In this document: positions 10,245 to 20,002 of the stretch, one piece after another
Numbering within the stretch: the first letter of the stretch is position 1
Layout: the number at the start of each line of letters is the position of its first letter
DNA from: Pseudomonadota bacterium
GTDB lineage: Bacteria > Pseudomonadota > Gammaproteobacteria > Burkholderiales > Burkholderiaceae_B
Direction: 5' to 3'
Length of the DNA stretch: 64,000 nt
NCBI GenBank assembly: GCA_023423975.1
Contig: JAFAEO010000080.1
Span: 41,831 to 105,830 of the forward strand
Position numbers and translations under genes: made by a program
Notes under the pieces: generated by a model
The model's database searches: none
Seen by the model: only the letters and a program-made list of their open reading frames with translations
What the model was told of the DNA's origin: nothing

Positions 10245-10268
10245 CATTCCGTTTATCAGGGAACGATC

Positions 10269-11411
10269 ATGCAGATCCGTTCGAAGCTGCCCGCCGTGGG
10301 CACCACTGTTTTCAGCGTCATCGGTGATCTTGCCGAGCGTCATCAGGCCATCAATCTGGCGCAGGGTGCGCCCAATTTCCCGTGTGCGCCCGAACTGATC
10401 GATCATGCCATCGACGCCATGTCCGAAGGGCACAATCAATATTCCCCCATGATTGGCATTGAGCCATTGCGCAATAAAATTGCAGAGAAAATCCAGCTGC
10501 TGTATGGCCACAGTTATGACGAACTCAATGAAGTGACGGTCATGGGTAGCGCCAGCGAAGCTCTTTATTGCACCATTGCGGCGCTTATCCATCCGGGTGA
10601 CGAGGTGATTTATTTCGAACCGTGTTTTGACAGTTATGCGCCGATCGTCAAATTGCAAGGGGCCATGCCGGTAGGAATCAAACTGGTGCCGCCCAGCTAC
10701 GGTATAGACTGGGATGCAGTGCGCGATGCCGTCAATGACCGCACGCGCATGATTATCATCAATTCACCCCATAATCCCAGCGGCGCCGTGTTCTCGGATG
10801 CCGATATCGCCGCACTGCAGGATATCGTGGCAGACACCAATATCATCATTTTGTCCGATGAAGTGTACGAGCACGTGGTATTCGATCAGGACATTCACCG
10901 CAGCATGTCCCGTTACGAGGGGTTGCGCGAGCGTGCTGTGGTGGTCACTTCCTTTGGCAAAACGTTTCATGTGACCGGGTGGCGCATCGGTTATTGCGTT
11001 GCGCCTGCAGCTATCACGGCTGAAATACGCAAGATTCACCAGTTTCTCATGTATTGCGCCGATACGCCCATGCAGTATGCGCTGGCGGCCATGATGGAAA
11101 CGCCCAATCATTACCTGAACCTGTCCACCATCTATCAGGAAAAGCGCGATCTGTTGGCTCATGCACTCAAAGATTCGAAATTCGAACTGCTGCCCAGCAA
11201 GGGCGGTTTTTTCATGCTGGCCCGTTTCCATCACGTCAGTTATTTATCCGACGTACAACTGGTACGCAGGCTGATCGAAGAGTTCGGCGTGGCAACCATT
11301 CCCGTTTCGGCGTTCTATTCCGATGGCACCGATCTGGGCGTTATCCGCCTGTCGTTTTCAAAGGATGATGCCACTTTGGAAGAGGGCGCAAGACGTCTTT
11401 GCAAATTATGA
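10269..11411 (+). CDS. PLP-dependent aminotransferase, class I/II
   Basis: A fold-type I aminotransferase (380 residues) resembling methionine or kynurenine aminotransferases (YbdL-like). The PLP-binding lysine sits in SFGKTFHVTGWRIGY, and the NSPHNPSGAVF and SDEVYEHV elements that hold the cofactor are present. It is cytoplasmic. It lies between an amino-acid-binding protein and a Bug receptor, which suggests it deaminates an imported amino acid; the exact substrate is not visible. Confidence 0.9.
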   Translation: MQIRSKLPAVGTTVFSVIGDLAERHQAINLAQGAPNFPCAPELIDHAIDAMSEGHNQYSPMIGIEPLRNKIAEKIQLLYGHSYDELNEVTVMGSASEALYCTIAALIHPGDEVIYFEPCFDSYAPIVKLQGAMPVGIKLVPPSYGIDWDAVRDAVNDRTRMIIINSPHNPSGAVFSDADIAALQDIVADTNIIILSDEVYEHVVFDQDIHRSMSRYEGLRERAVVVTSFGKTFHVTGWRIGYCVAPAAITAEIRKIHQFLMYCADTPMQYALAAMMETPNHYLNLSTIYQEKRDLLAHALKDSKFELLPSKGGFFMLARFHHVSYLSDVQLVRRLIEEFGVATIPVSAFYSDGTDLGVIRLSFSKDDATLEEGARRLCKL

Positions 11412-11443
11412 TATTAATCAGTTATCTCGTTTAAGGAAACACG

Positions 11444-12433
11444 ATGAAAAACTTCAAGAAACTGACCATCAGTACGGTTTTGGCAGCCAGCGGTGTGCTG
11501 GGCTTGTCGGCCACTGCTGCGGCCCAGGACAATTGGCCCGCCAAACCCATTACGTTTATCGTTCCCTACGCTGCAGGCGGCTTTGCCGATACCCGCATGC
11601 GCTTGTTGGCCGAAGAACTGGGTAAAGAGCTCAAGGCTAACGTTGTGGTAGAGAATAAGGCAGGCGCTGGCGGCGTGATTGGCACAGACTATATCGCTCG
11701 CGCCAAGCCTGATGGCTATACGATAGGCAGTGGCAATCTGGCGCCGCTGTCGGTCAACCCCACGTTAATGCCAAAGAACGTGAAATATGACGTGGCCAAA
11801 GACCTGGCGCCGGTCATTCTTGTCGAAGAAAGCCCGCTGATCCTGAGTGTCAACAATAAACTGAACGTCAAAACCGTTACAGATCTGATTGCGCTGGCCA
11901 AAAAAGAACCCGGCAAACTGACCTTCGGTTCGTCTGGCGTGGGCGGCGCTCACCATCTGTCTGGTGAACTGTTTGCCTCCAACGCACAGGTAGAGCTGAC
12001 CCATGTTCCATACAAGGGTGGCGCCCCAGCCGCCAGCGACCTGATGGCGGGCCATATCGATATGATGTTTGAAATGGGTTATGCTGCCATGCCGGCCATC
12101 CAGTCCAAAAAAGTGCATCCGCTGGCCGTTACCAGCGCCAAGCGCCTGCCTTTGCTGCCCGATGTGCCTACCCTGCAGGAAGCCGGCCTTAAGGGTTTTG
12201 AATCCTACAACTGGCAGGGTGTGATTGCGCCTGCAGGCACTCCTGAGCCGATTATCAGCAAACTGAATACGGCGTTCAACAATATCCTGAAAAAGCCCGA
12301 AGTACAAAAAGCCTTTGAAAGCACGGGCGGTCAGTCTGCCGGCGGTTCACCTGAAGATTTCGCCAAGTTTATCCAGAGCGAAACAGCCAAATGGGCCGAG
12401 GTTATCAAAACCTCGAACGTGACGGTAAACTAA
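11444..12433 (+). CDS. Bug-family tripartite tricarboxylate receptor
   Basis: A 329-residue periplasmic binding protein of the Bug/TctC family, which captures carboxylates or amino acids for TctAB-type permeases. The signal peptide ends near residue 27 (ATAAAQ). Typical elements are WPAKPITFIVPYAAGGFAD, VENKAGAGG and HVPYKGGAPAASDL. No tctA/tctB is nearby, as is usual for the many orphan Bug proteins of Bordetella relatives. It follows the aminotransferase by 32 bases and may share its transcript. Confidence 0.93.
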   Translation: MKNFKKLTISTVLAASGVLGLSATAAAQDNWPAKPITFIVPYAAGGFADTRMRLLAEELGKELKANVVVENKAGAGGVIGTDYIARAKPDGYTIGSGNLAPLSVNPTLMPKNVKYDVAKDLAPVILVEESPLILSVNNKLNVKTVTDLIALAKKEPGKLTFGSSGVGGAHHLSGELFASNAQVELTHVPYKGGAPAASDLMAGHIDMMFEMGYAAMPAIQSKKVHPLAVTSAKRLPLLPDVPTLQEAGLKGFESYNWQGVIAPAGTPEPIISKLNTAFNNILKKPEVQKAFESTGGQSAGGSPEDFAKFIQSETAKWAEVIKTSNVTVN

Positions 12434-12450
12434 ACGGCATTATTTGGTAT

Positions 12451-12490
12451 GCAGCGGACGGGCGCTCGCCTGTCCGGCGCTGCCCGGCTT
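12451..12490 (+). terminator. GC-rich stem-loop after the Bug gene
   Basis: A long hairpin: gcagc (12451-12455) pairs with gctgc (12479-12483) outside a cggacgggc/gcctgtccg stem with one G-T pair. The T-run after it is weak (ggcttt). It probably acts as the end of the preceding transcript. Confidence 0.5.
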
Positions 12491-12627
12491 TAATGTAATA
12501 CAGGTGCAGGTATCGGTGGCTTTAATGCGTTGCCGGTGTTAACACGGATGTCATCGCAGGCAAGGGCGACATTCGGTCGGGCTCAAAATCCGGTCTACGA
12601 TCTTCCCCTCGTTCTGTCCAATCCCGG

Positions 12628-12757
12628 CTCTGATACCCGCTCCAATACCAGCTCCAGCTCCAGCTCCAACTCCAACTCCAACTCCAACTCCAACTCCAAT
12701 ATCCGGCTCCAATATCCGGCTCCAATATCCGGCTCTCCAACTCCAATATCCGGCTCA
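12628..12757. repeat. Tandem hexamer and 13-mer repeat patch
   Basis: Three copies of GCTCCA and five of ACTCCA run from about 12651 to 12698. They are followed by units of ATATCCG-GCTCCA (13 bp) that recur to 12757. The frames through it translate to SNSNSN or LELELE, the low-complexity signature of a DNA repeat rather than a gene. It lies between the Bug gene and the LysR gene. The rest of 12484-12803 holds nothing I recognise. Confidence 0.9.
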
Positions 12758-12803
12758 ATGCATACCTGGCTCAATCTTGTCATGTCCGGGGCTTGCTGCT
12801 TTA

Positions 12804-13706
12804 TCAGCTGAATTTCAGGCGCTGAATATGCGCACGCAGAATATCAATCAGATGGTTAGTCAGCAACGACGGCGCGGTATGGGTTGGCAATACCAGCTGT
12901 ACGGGGGTTGCGATCTGCGGGTGAAAGGGCTTGATCAGCAGTTGCCCTTCAAATGTGGTCGCCACATAGGGATTCACAATACCAATGCCGGTACCGGCTG
13001 CAACCAGTGCGCATACGGTAATTGACGAAGGTGTCTCGATAATAAAGTCATGAGAAATATGGTGGGAATGCAGAAAGTGCTTGATCTTCTGCGTCAGTTC
13101 ATCAGAGTCGCTCAAAGAGATGATTTTCTGACTTTTGATGGTCTCAAGATTGATACGATCCGCCTGTTTCAGGCGATGGTCCAACGGCAGCACGCAAACG
13201 GCGCAGGTGCTGATCAGCACTTCGCTATCGAGTTCATTGTCCTCAATCCGACCGGTCGTCAGCACCACATCCAGCAGATCCTGTTGCAGAAAATTCGATA
13301 ATTGGGGCGTGCTGGCCGTCTCCAGGCTGATATGGGTTTTAGGAAATTTCTTAAGCAGCTCCGCAATCACCTGGGGTAGCAAGCCTATACCCAGCGTGGG
13401 GGTGCAGCCGATGCGCAACGTGCCGACACCCGACTTGCGCATGGAGTCAACCACGGTTTCTATTCTTTCGAGTCCGTCAAAATACCGCTCAATGGTTTTG
13501 TGTAACAGCCGGCCTTCGCTGGTCGGGCGTAATCTGCCGCCGTGCAGTTCAAACAATTTCAGTTGTGTTGACGCTTGCAATTCCTGCAGCCGCCGGCTGA
13601 TGGACGGCTGGGTGGTATTGAGCATTTGCGCGGCCGCGGTGGTCGTGCCGGTTTGCATGACCGCCCGAAAGGCCATCAATTGCTGAAAATTGAGTGATTT
13701 GCTCAT
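12804..13706 (-). CDS. LysR-family transcriptional regulator
   Basis: A 300-residue LysR-type regulator. The N-terminal winged helix-turn-helix occupies about residues 1-62 (AAAQMLNTTQPSISRRLQEL), and the C-terminal effector domain has the usual two-lobe binding fold. I chose the ATG at 13706, which gives the standard length; the TTG at 13754 only adds a hydrophobic leader. It is divergent from the beta-propeller and ABC transporter genes, the classic arrangement for LysR control. The effector is unknown. Confidence 0.9.
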   Translation of the reverse strand: MSKSLNFQQLMAFRAVMQTGTTTAAAQMLNTTQPSISRRLQELQASTQLKLFELHGGRLRPTSEGRLLHKTIERYFDGLERIETVVDSMRKSGVGTLRIGCTPTLGIGLLPQVIAELLKKFPKTHISLETASTPQLSNFLQQDLLDVVLTTGRIEDNELDSEVLISTCAVCVLPLDHRLKQADRINLETIKSQKIISLSDSDELTQKIKHFLHSHHISHDFIIETPSSITVCALVAAGTGIGIVNPYVATTFEGQLLIKPFHPQIATPVQLVLPTHTAPSLLTNHLIDILRAHIQRLKFS

Positions 13707-13750
13707 TAGGAATATCCCGTACAAAAGGGGTGTGTATCCTCTGAAGTATA

Positions 13751-13760
13751 TCAATATTGA
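13751..13760. promoter_or_regulatory. Candidate LysR-type operator
   Basis: The perfect palindrome tcaatattga lies in the divergent spacer between the LysR gene and the beta-propeller gene, within AT-rich sequence. The position fits a LysR regulator site, but short palindromes occur by chance. Confidence 0.3.
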
Positions 13761-13853
13761 ATAGCTATGGTTTAAAAAAGAATTTGAATGTATGCCTCTG
13801 TGGTCTTAGTCTGGCGGTTTACGAATGAACTCGTCTCCAGACTTTAGTGAACT

Positions 13854-15131
13854 ATGGACAACACAAAATATATATCCAGTATTGCGCCATGCCGACGCGT
13901 CGGTCACGACGGCATGCATCATTTCTTTGGCTACTACAACAAATCGAACTGGGATAAGACGGGCACCCGGCTGCTGGCCAACCGCGTGCCCTTCATGACA
14001 GCTCAATTGGGGGCAGACCTGAGCGCCGAGGTGGGTTATTTCGATCTTGCCGACAATGAAAAATACGTCTCGATCGACACGACCACGACCTGGAACTGGC
14101 AGATGGGATGTCAGTTGCAATGGCTGGACGGGCGCGACGGCAGTTATTGCATTTACAATACCCGTGCGACTACCGCTATCGGCCCTTATCCCGGATTTCA
14201 ATCGACCGTCTGTAATGTTGATACCGGAGAAAAAACGCATTTTCCCGTACCCATTACCGTTGCTGCACCCAACAGTCGCTATGCGCTGGGTATCAATTAC
14301 AGCCGTTTGTTTATTACACACGAAACCATCGGCTACTGGGAACACAACCCGCCGGTTGTCCCCATGGCGCCTGCCGATGACGGCATTTACCATCTGGATC
14401 TGGACACGGGCGCATACAGGCTGGTCGTCAGCCTATTGCAGTTGAGCCAGTTTCATTCGGTTCAATCCATGGAGAAAGCCATTCACTGGATCTCTCACGT
14501 GGAAATCAATCCGTCTTCCAGTCGTGTGCTGTTCCTGCATCGCTGGACCGAACGCGTAGAAGACGAGACCTGCTTTCTGCATCGACTCATTACCATGGAT
14601 CCGGACGGGTCCAATCTGCGCCTGCTGGAAGACTCCGATCATCCATTGCCGCAACTGGCTGCAGATTTCGACCCCAATGCGGTGGGTACTTTCGATTATG
14701 AAAAATCCGAGTACCAGATATCCCATCCCTTATGGTGCGATGATCAGCGCATCATTGTCTGGAGCCCACACCAGGGGCAGATCCATTACCATCTTTACCG
14801 GGATGAGGATGCGGCAACCGTGCAAATCGTGGGCAGGGATATTCTGACCGAGAACGGTCATATGACTTATTCACCAGTCAACAAGCGCTGGCTGCTGAGT
14901 GACACTTATCCCGATTCGGATACCAATGAACGCCTGCTGATCCTGTTCGACATGGATAATGGCGTTTGTCATAAACTGGGCAGTTTTTATACGGACCCTG
15001 TATTGAAGAAAGTCAACCGATGCGACCTGCATCCGCGCTGGCGCCGTGATGGCCGGCAGGTCTGCATCGATTCAGTACACGAATCCGAGCGGCAGCTATA
15101 TGTCATTGATGTATCCCATATCGTAGGTTAA
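13854..15131 (+). CDS. TolB/oligogalacturonate-lyase-like beta-propeller protein, function unknown
   Basis: A 425-residue protein with no signal peptide that I can see, so probably cytoplasmic. It carries repeated blade-like segments (for example HPLWCDDQRIIVWSPHQG and SDTYPDSDTNERLLIL) and many His/Trp/Asp residues. This is the layout of PD40/TolB-type propellers and of oligogalacturonate lyase-like proteins. A Gly- and His-rich N-terminus (RVGHDGMHHFFGYYNKS) could hold a metal. It is the first gene of a transcript leading into a polar amino acid ABC transporter, 26 bases upstream of the binding protein. The reaction, if any, is unknown. Confidence 0.75.
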   Translation: MDNTKYISSIAPCRRVGHDGMHHFFGYYNKSNWDKTGTRLLANRVPFMTAQLGADLSAEVGYFDLADNEKYVSIDTTTTWNWQMGCQLQWLDGRDGSYCIYNTRATTAIGPYPGFQSTVCNVDTGEKTHFPVPITVAAPNSRYALGINYSRLFITHETIGYWEHNPPVVPMAPADDGIYHLDLDTGAYRLVVSLLQLSQFHSVQSMEKAIHWISHVEINPSSSRVLFLHRWTERVEDETCFLHRLITMDPDGSNLRLLEDSDHPLPQLAADFDPNAVGTFDYEKSEYQISHPLWCDDQRIIVWSPHQGQIHYHLYRDEDAATVQIVGRDILTENGHMTYSPVNKRWLLSDTYPDSDTNERLLILFDMDNGVCHKLGSFYTDPVLKKVNRCDLHPRWRRDGRQVCIDSVHESERQLYVIDVSHIVG

Positions 15132-15157
15132 CTCCATTACAGAACAAGGAACAAATC

Positions 15158-16081
15158 ATGAGCACGTTGGTCAAGCAGGTTAAAACAGTCATCAGCATTG
15201 CCGTTGCGGGCATTTTGTCTGGTTCATTTGTGAGCCTTGCAGGCGCGCAGGAGCCATTGGACGGGACACTGAAGAAAATCAAGGACGATGGCGTTGTCGT
15301 GGTTGGTTATCGCGAAGCCTCCATTCCGTTTTCCTATTACGATTCGAACCAGAAGCCTGTCGGTTATTCCATGGATTTTACCCAACTGATTCTGGATAGA
15401 ATCAAAGCAGTGACCGCCAATCCTGATCTTAAAGTACGCATGATTCCGATCACCTCGCAGAATCGTATTTCGTTGCTGCAAAATGGCACGATCGATTTTG
15501 AATGCACTACCACGACCAACAATGAATCACGCGGCAAGCAGGTCACCTTTTCGAACAGCATTTTCCAGGTTGGTACCCGATTGCTGGCCAAGAAGGATTC
15601 CGGTATCAAGGACTTTGCTGATCTGAAAGACCAGACCGTAGTGGTGGGGGCTGGCACAACGTCGGAGATTCTGTTACGCAAACTGAATGTAGAAAAGAAA
15701 CTGGGCATGCGCATTATCAGCGCCAAGGATCACAGCGAATCTTTCCTGACACTGTCAACCGGGCGCGCCAAAGCCATGATGATGGATGATGCGCTGCTTG
15801 CCGGCGAGCGGGCGAAAATCGCCAACCCGCACGATTACGTGATTACCGGTACACCGCAATCCTATGAGTCCTATGGCTGCATGGTGCGCAAGGACGATGC
15901 GGGGATCAAGAAAGTGCTGGATGAGGTGATTGCCAAAGCCGAGACATCGGGTCAGGCGGCGCAGATTTATCACAAGTGGTTTGAAACACCGATTCCTCCC
16001 AAGAACATCAACCTGGAATTTGAGATGTCCGAGGGAATGAAAAAACTGTTCGCCCAGCCCAGTGATAAACCTGCATCCTGA
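15158..16081 (+). CDS. Glutamate/aspartate-type ABC transporter substrate-binding protein
   Basis: A 307-residue periplasmic binding protein, family 3, GltI-like. The signal peptide ends near residue 31 (LAGAQ-EP). The mature part has VVVGYREASIPFSYYD, the RISLLQNGTIDFECTTTTNN loop (shown in part: NGTIDFECTTTTNN) and the tail IPPKNINLEF seen in Asp/Glu binders. It is paralogous to the protein encoded at 49966-50856. Two permeases and the ATPase follow, so this is a complete transporter. Confidence 0.92.
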   Translation: MSTLVKQVKTVISIAVAGILSGSFVSLAGAQEPLDGTLKKIKDDGVVVVGYREASIPFSYYDSNQKPVGYSMDFTQLILDRIKAVTANPDLKVRMIPITSQNRISLLQNGTIDFECTTTTNNESRGKQVTFSNSIFQVGTRLLAKKDSGIKDFADLKDQTVVVGAGTTSEILLRKLNVEKKLGMRIISAKDHSESFLTLSTGRAKAMMMDDALLAGERAKIANPHDYVITGTPQSYESYGCMVRKDDAGIKKVLDEVIAKAETSGQAAQIYHKWFETPIPPKNINLEFEMSEGMKKLFAQPSDKPAS

Positions 16082-16146
16082 AGCAGACGGACTTTTTTTG
16101 TGCAATGAATCACGCGGCATGACCGCGTTCTACAGTGGTGTTATCA

Positions 16147-16884
16147 ATGGATTACAAATGGAACTGGGGCTTTCTGCTTGAGCAGGTAGCCACCGGTGAA
16201 AACTCAACCTATCTGGGATGGCTGGGAATTGGTCTGGTCAATACTGTTCTTCTGACGGTGTTTGCCTGGGTACTGGCGCTGATCCTGGGCTCTGTATTCG
16301 GCGTCATGCGCACGCTACCGAACAAGTCGCTGGCGTTTATCGGGATGGCCTATGTTTCGGTGTTCCGGAACGTGCCGTTGATCGTGCAGTTTTTCATCTG
16401 GTATTTTGTCGTGCCTGAAATGTTGCCGGTATCTGCAGGGGACTGGGTCAAAAATCTGGATCCGTCGGTACAGTTTTTTGTAGTCTCGGTTTTGTCGCTT
16501 GGCGTGTACACGGGATCACGTATTTGCGAGCAGATACGTGCTGGTATACAGGGGTTGCCGCGGGGTCAGAAAAGCGCCGGGCTGGCGCTGGGCTTTACAT
16601 TATTTCAGACCTACCGCTATATCCTTATGCCCGTTACCTATCGCACCATTATCCCGCCGCTAACCTCGGAGTTTCTCATCATCTCAAAAAATTCGGCGGT
16701 CGCATCCACTATCGGCTTGCTGGAACTATCCGGCCAGGCCCGGCAACTGGTGGACTACACTGCGCAGCCGTATGAGTCGTTCATTTGCGTCACGCTGGCG
16801 TATATGTTGATCAATTTCGTGATTATTCGGCTGATGGGTTTCATCAAAAACCGAAGTCATATTCCTGGCTTACTGGGAGACTGA
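16147..16884 (+). CDS. Amino acid ABC transporter permease 1 (GltJ-like)
   Basis: A 245-residue inner-membrane permease of the HisM/GltJ family with about five membrane segments. The conserved EAA-type loop that docks the ATPase is near residues 135-155 (EQIRAGIQGLPRGQKSAGLA). I chose the ATG at 16147 (MDYKWNWGF) over a GTG at 16135. It pairs with the permease that starts one base after its stop. Confidence 0.92.
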   Translation: MDYKWNWGFLLEQVATGENSTYLGWLGIGLVNTVLLTVFAWVLALILGSVFGVMRTLPNKSLAFIGMAYVSVFRNVPLIVQFFIWYFVVPEMLPVSAGDWVKNLDPSVQFFVVSVLSLGVYTGSRICEQIRAGIQGLPRGQKSAGLALGFTLFQTYRYILMPVTYRTIIPPLTSEFLIISKNSAVASTIGLLELSGQARQLVDYTAQPYESFICVTLAYMLINFVIIRLMGFIKNRSHIPGLLGD

Positions 16885-16885
16885 T

Positions 16886-17559
16886 ATGTTTGATATTGAC
16901 TGGAACATGATCGTGCAGTCTCGTGGCTTGCTGATGACGGGCATGTGGCTCACCCTCCAGATCACGGTTGTCGCAATTGTGGCGGGTCTGGGCCTGGGAG
17001 TGGTGCTTGCGGCAATGAGCGTGGTCAGGGTGCCGATTCTGAACTGGCTGGCAAAGTCGTACGTTTCGCTGTTTCGTTCTATTCCACTTGTGATGCTACT
17101 GCTTTGGTTCTTTCTGATTGTGCCCCAGGTGCTCAAATCGGTATTGAATATTTCTCCCAGTGTAGACATTCGCCTGATCTCCGCGATGGTAGCTTTCTCC
17201 CTGCTGGAAGCAGCGTTTTTCTGCGAAATCATTCGTGCCGGCATTCAGAGTCTGCCGGCGGGGCAGTTCAATGCAGCCAAGGCGCTGGGCATGAACTGGG
17301 CGCAATCCATGCGCCTGATCATTTTGCCGCAGGCCCTGCGCAAGATGCTGCCGATTACCCTGACGCAATGCATCGTGATCTTCCAGGATACGTCGCTGGT
17401 TTATGTTATCGCGCTGGGTGATTTCTTCAGCCGGGCCAAAAGCGTGGGGGAACGCGATGGCACGCTGATTCAAATGCTGTTGTTTGCGGGCGTGACTTAC
17501 TGGGTCATTTGCTCGGTCGCCACAATAATTGTCAAACTCGTCCAGAAAAAGAGTGAAGT

Positions 17560-17563
<4 letters not shown>
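16886..17563 (+). CDS. Amino acid ABC transporter permease 2 (GltK-like)
   Basis: A 225-residue inner-membrane permease, partner of the preceding gene. It has about five hydrophobic segments, with the EAA loop visible as EIIRAGIQSLPAGQFNAAKA. It starts one base after the first permease and overlaps the ATPase start by four bases (ATGA), so the three are tightly coupled. Confidence 0.92.
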
Positions 17564-18285
<722 letters not shown>

Positions 18286-18290
18286 ATGCG

Positions 18291-18323
18291 GCGATATGCA
18301 AGTTCGGAAGAGCTGCATATCGC
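18291..18323. terminator. Stem-loop between convergent genes
   Basis: A perfect 10-bp inverted repeat gcgatatgca/tgcatatcgc with a 13-base loop sits between the convergent ATPase and dadA-like genes. There is no T-run, so it may be a weak bidirectional terminator or an mRNA-protecting hairpin. Confidence 0.5.
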
Positions 18324-18339
18324 ACGCGTCTGATGCGTT

Positions 18340-19587
18340 TCAATAAGCCGGTTGCAACGTGGAATTTTGCGTCGATGTTTCCACTAATTGGCCCAGCATT
18401 TGGGCAGTGATGGCAGACAATGTCCATCCCAGGTGACCGTGGCCGGTATTGTAGAATACGCCGGGTTTGCGCCCACGGCAAACGCGCGGCATCATATCGG
18501 GCATCATCGGGCGCAGGCCGCACCATGGCACCACGCGCCGGGTGGATATCTCGGGAAACAGACGGCGGGTCCAGTCTATGAGGGGCTGTACACGGTCGGC
18601 GCGAATGTCCTTGTTAAAACCGTTGAATTCGGCCGTACCCGCCACTCGGAAGCGATCACCCAGAAAGCTGGTAACGATTTTGGCGTCTTCATCCAGCAGG
18701 CTGACCCGCGGCGTGGCGGCCAGGCTGGCCGCATCGTCCAGATGAACGCTGATGGAATAGCCTTTGACCGGATAGACATTCATGGTATCGCCCAGCATGC
18801 GGGCGATGGCACGGCTGCCTGTGCCGGCGCAGACAACGATATTGTCGGTTTCAAGATGGGCTGATTCGCCATTGTCGTAGCGTTGATAGAAAATCTGGTG
18901 ATGGTGCCGATCGCTGGCAATGCGAGTGACCGCGGTGTCCATGACAAATTGCACGCCCAGCCGGCGGCATGCGGCGGCCAAACCATTGGTGAACTTGTGA
19001 ATGTCACCGGTGGCGTCCGATGGGGTATACAAGCCCGCAAAGAAATCTCCGGTCAGTGTCGGTTCAATGGTTCGGGCTTCCTCACGCGTGACCGCGAAAC
19101 GCTCCAGTCCGCCGGCCTGCAGCAGTGCATTGGTTTTGACGGCTTTGTCAAAGCTGTCCTTGTCATAATAAATGTGCAGTATGCCCCGGCGCTCCAGATC
19201 AAAATCAATGTTCTCCTGTTCTGCCATGGCGTACAAGTGACGGCGCGCTTCAATGGCCAGCCGGGTGGTTTCGATGGTATTGTTCTTGTGGTTGGGGATA
19301 TTGCGAATGAAAGCCGCGAGCCAGCTGTACTTATGCCAGCTGAACGCCGGATTGAGCAGCAGGGGCGCGTTACGCTTGCCGATCCAGCGCAAGCCTTTCA
19401 TGATCGTGGCTGTGCTGTTCCAGACTTCGGCGTTGCTTGCCGAGAGCTGGCCACCGTTGGCAAATGAGGTTTCCATGGCGGCGTCCCGGTTTTTGTCCAG
19501 GACAGTGACCGAATAGCCGAGTTTGGCCAGAGTATAAGCGGTGGTAATGCCGGTAATGCCGGCGCCGATGATGGCGACACGTGACAT
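18340..19587 (-). CDS. dadA: D-amino acid dehydrogenase / glycine oxidase-like flavoprotein
   Basis: A 415-residue FAD-dependent amino acid oxidoreductase of the DAO/DadA family, which turns a D-amino acid (or glycine) into the 2-oxo acid and ammonia, feeding electrons to the respiratory chain. The Rossmann motif GAGITG is at residues 8-13, and the C-terminal FAD region GHGHLGWTLS is present. The sequence (ETSFANGGQLSASNAEVW) is DadA-like. It is preceded by a tandem glycine riboswitch, which suggests that the true substrate or inducer may be glycine rather than D-alanine. It is convergent with the amino acid transporter, a sensible partner. Confidence 0.88.
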   Translation of the reverse strand: MSRVAIIGAGITGITTAYTLAKLGYSVTVLDKNRDAAMETSFANGGQLSASNAEVWNSTATIMKGLRWIGKRNAPLLLNPAFSWHKYSWLAAFIRNIPNHKNNTIETTRLAIEARRHLYAMAEQENIDFDLERRGILHIYYDKDSFDKAVKTNALLQAGGLERFAVTREEARTIEPTLTGDFFAGLYTPSDATGDIHKFTNGLAAACRRLGVQFVMDTAVTRIASDRHHHQIFYQRYDNGESAHLETDNIVVCAGTGSRAIARMLGDTMNVYPVKGYSISVHLDDAASLAATPRVSLLDEDAKIVTSFLGDRFRVAGTAEFNGFNKDIRADRVQPLIDWTRRLFPEISTRRVVPWCGLRPMMPDMMPRVCRGRKPGVFYNTGHGHLGWTLSAITAQMLGQLVETSTQNSTLQPAY

Positions 19588-19636
19588 GAACGTCTCCGAT
19601 AGCGGTGATGCAAATCACACGATTTGCATACCCCAT

Positions 19637-19799
19637 CTGTCACGGTACCTGAGAGTTTCACCGGCGTTCATGAAGCCGGTTCCCCTTCGGTGGGCGCATG
19701 CGCCTCTCTCCAGAGTGTCGCGTTATTTGCAGTCCTTTTGCCTGAGAGTTTCCGGGGTGGTTGCTCCGTCGGCGTCAGCAGGGCTGATCTCTCCTGCAA
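19637..19799 (-). promoter_or_regulatory. Tandem glycine riboswitch
   Basis: Reading the minus strand there are two successive aptamers. The first (19799 to 19727) closes with ttgcag/ctgcaa and contains ggagaga and actctcaggcaaaagg. The second (about 19722 to 19637) again contains ggagaga and actctcaggtacc. These are the conserved cores of glycine riboswitches. The RNA ends 49 bases before the dadA-like start, so it controls that gene, probably switching it on with glycine as in gcvT leaders. Confidence 0.93.
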
Positions 19800-19938
19800 A
19801 CACGTATGTCGACAACGCATATGATAGTCGTCTGCAGCAAGACAACAAGCCGGGGTTTACCCTAGGCCGGTAAAAATGGGAGGCAACCCTGGTCAGGCGT
19901 CAGCGCAATGCCGCCGATTGTCCATGGCCTGTAAAATG

Positions 19939-19976
19939 AACAACCCGGTTGCCGCGCAAGGGGGAACCGGGTTGTT
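19939..19976 (-). terminator. Intrinsic terminator of the Bug gene
   Basis: A perfect 12-bp stem aacaacccggtt/aaccgggttgtt with a 14-base loop, read on the minus strand after the Bug gene at 20003. It separates that gene from the riboswitch-controlled one. Confidence 0.7.
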
Positions 19977-20002
19977 GTTAGGACGGCGGTATGAGCGCAG
20001 TG

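Noticed and set aside
12530..12811. Plus-strand open frame of 93 codons through the repeat patch
   Set aside because: It is driven by the tandem repeat (SNSNSN), has no clear ribosome binding site and overlaps the LysR gene end.
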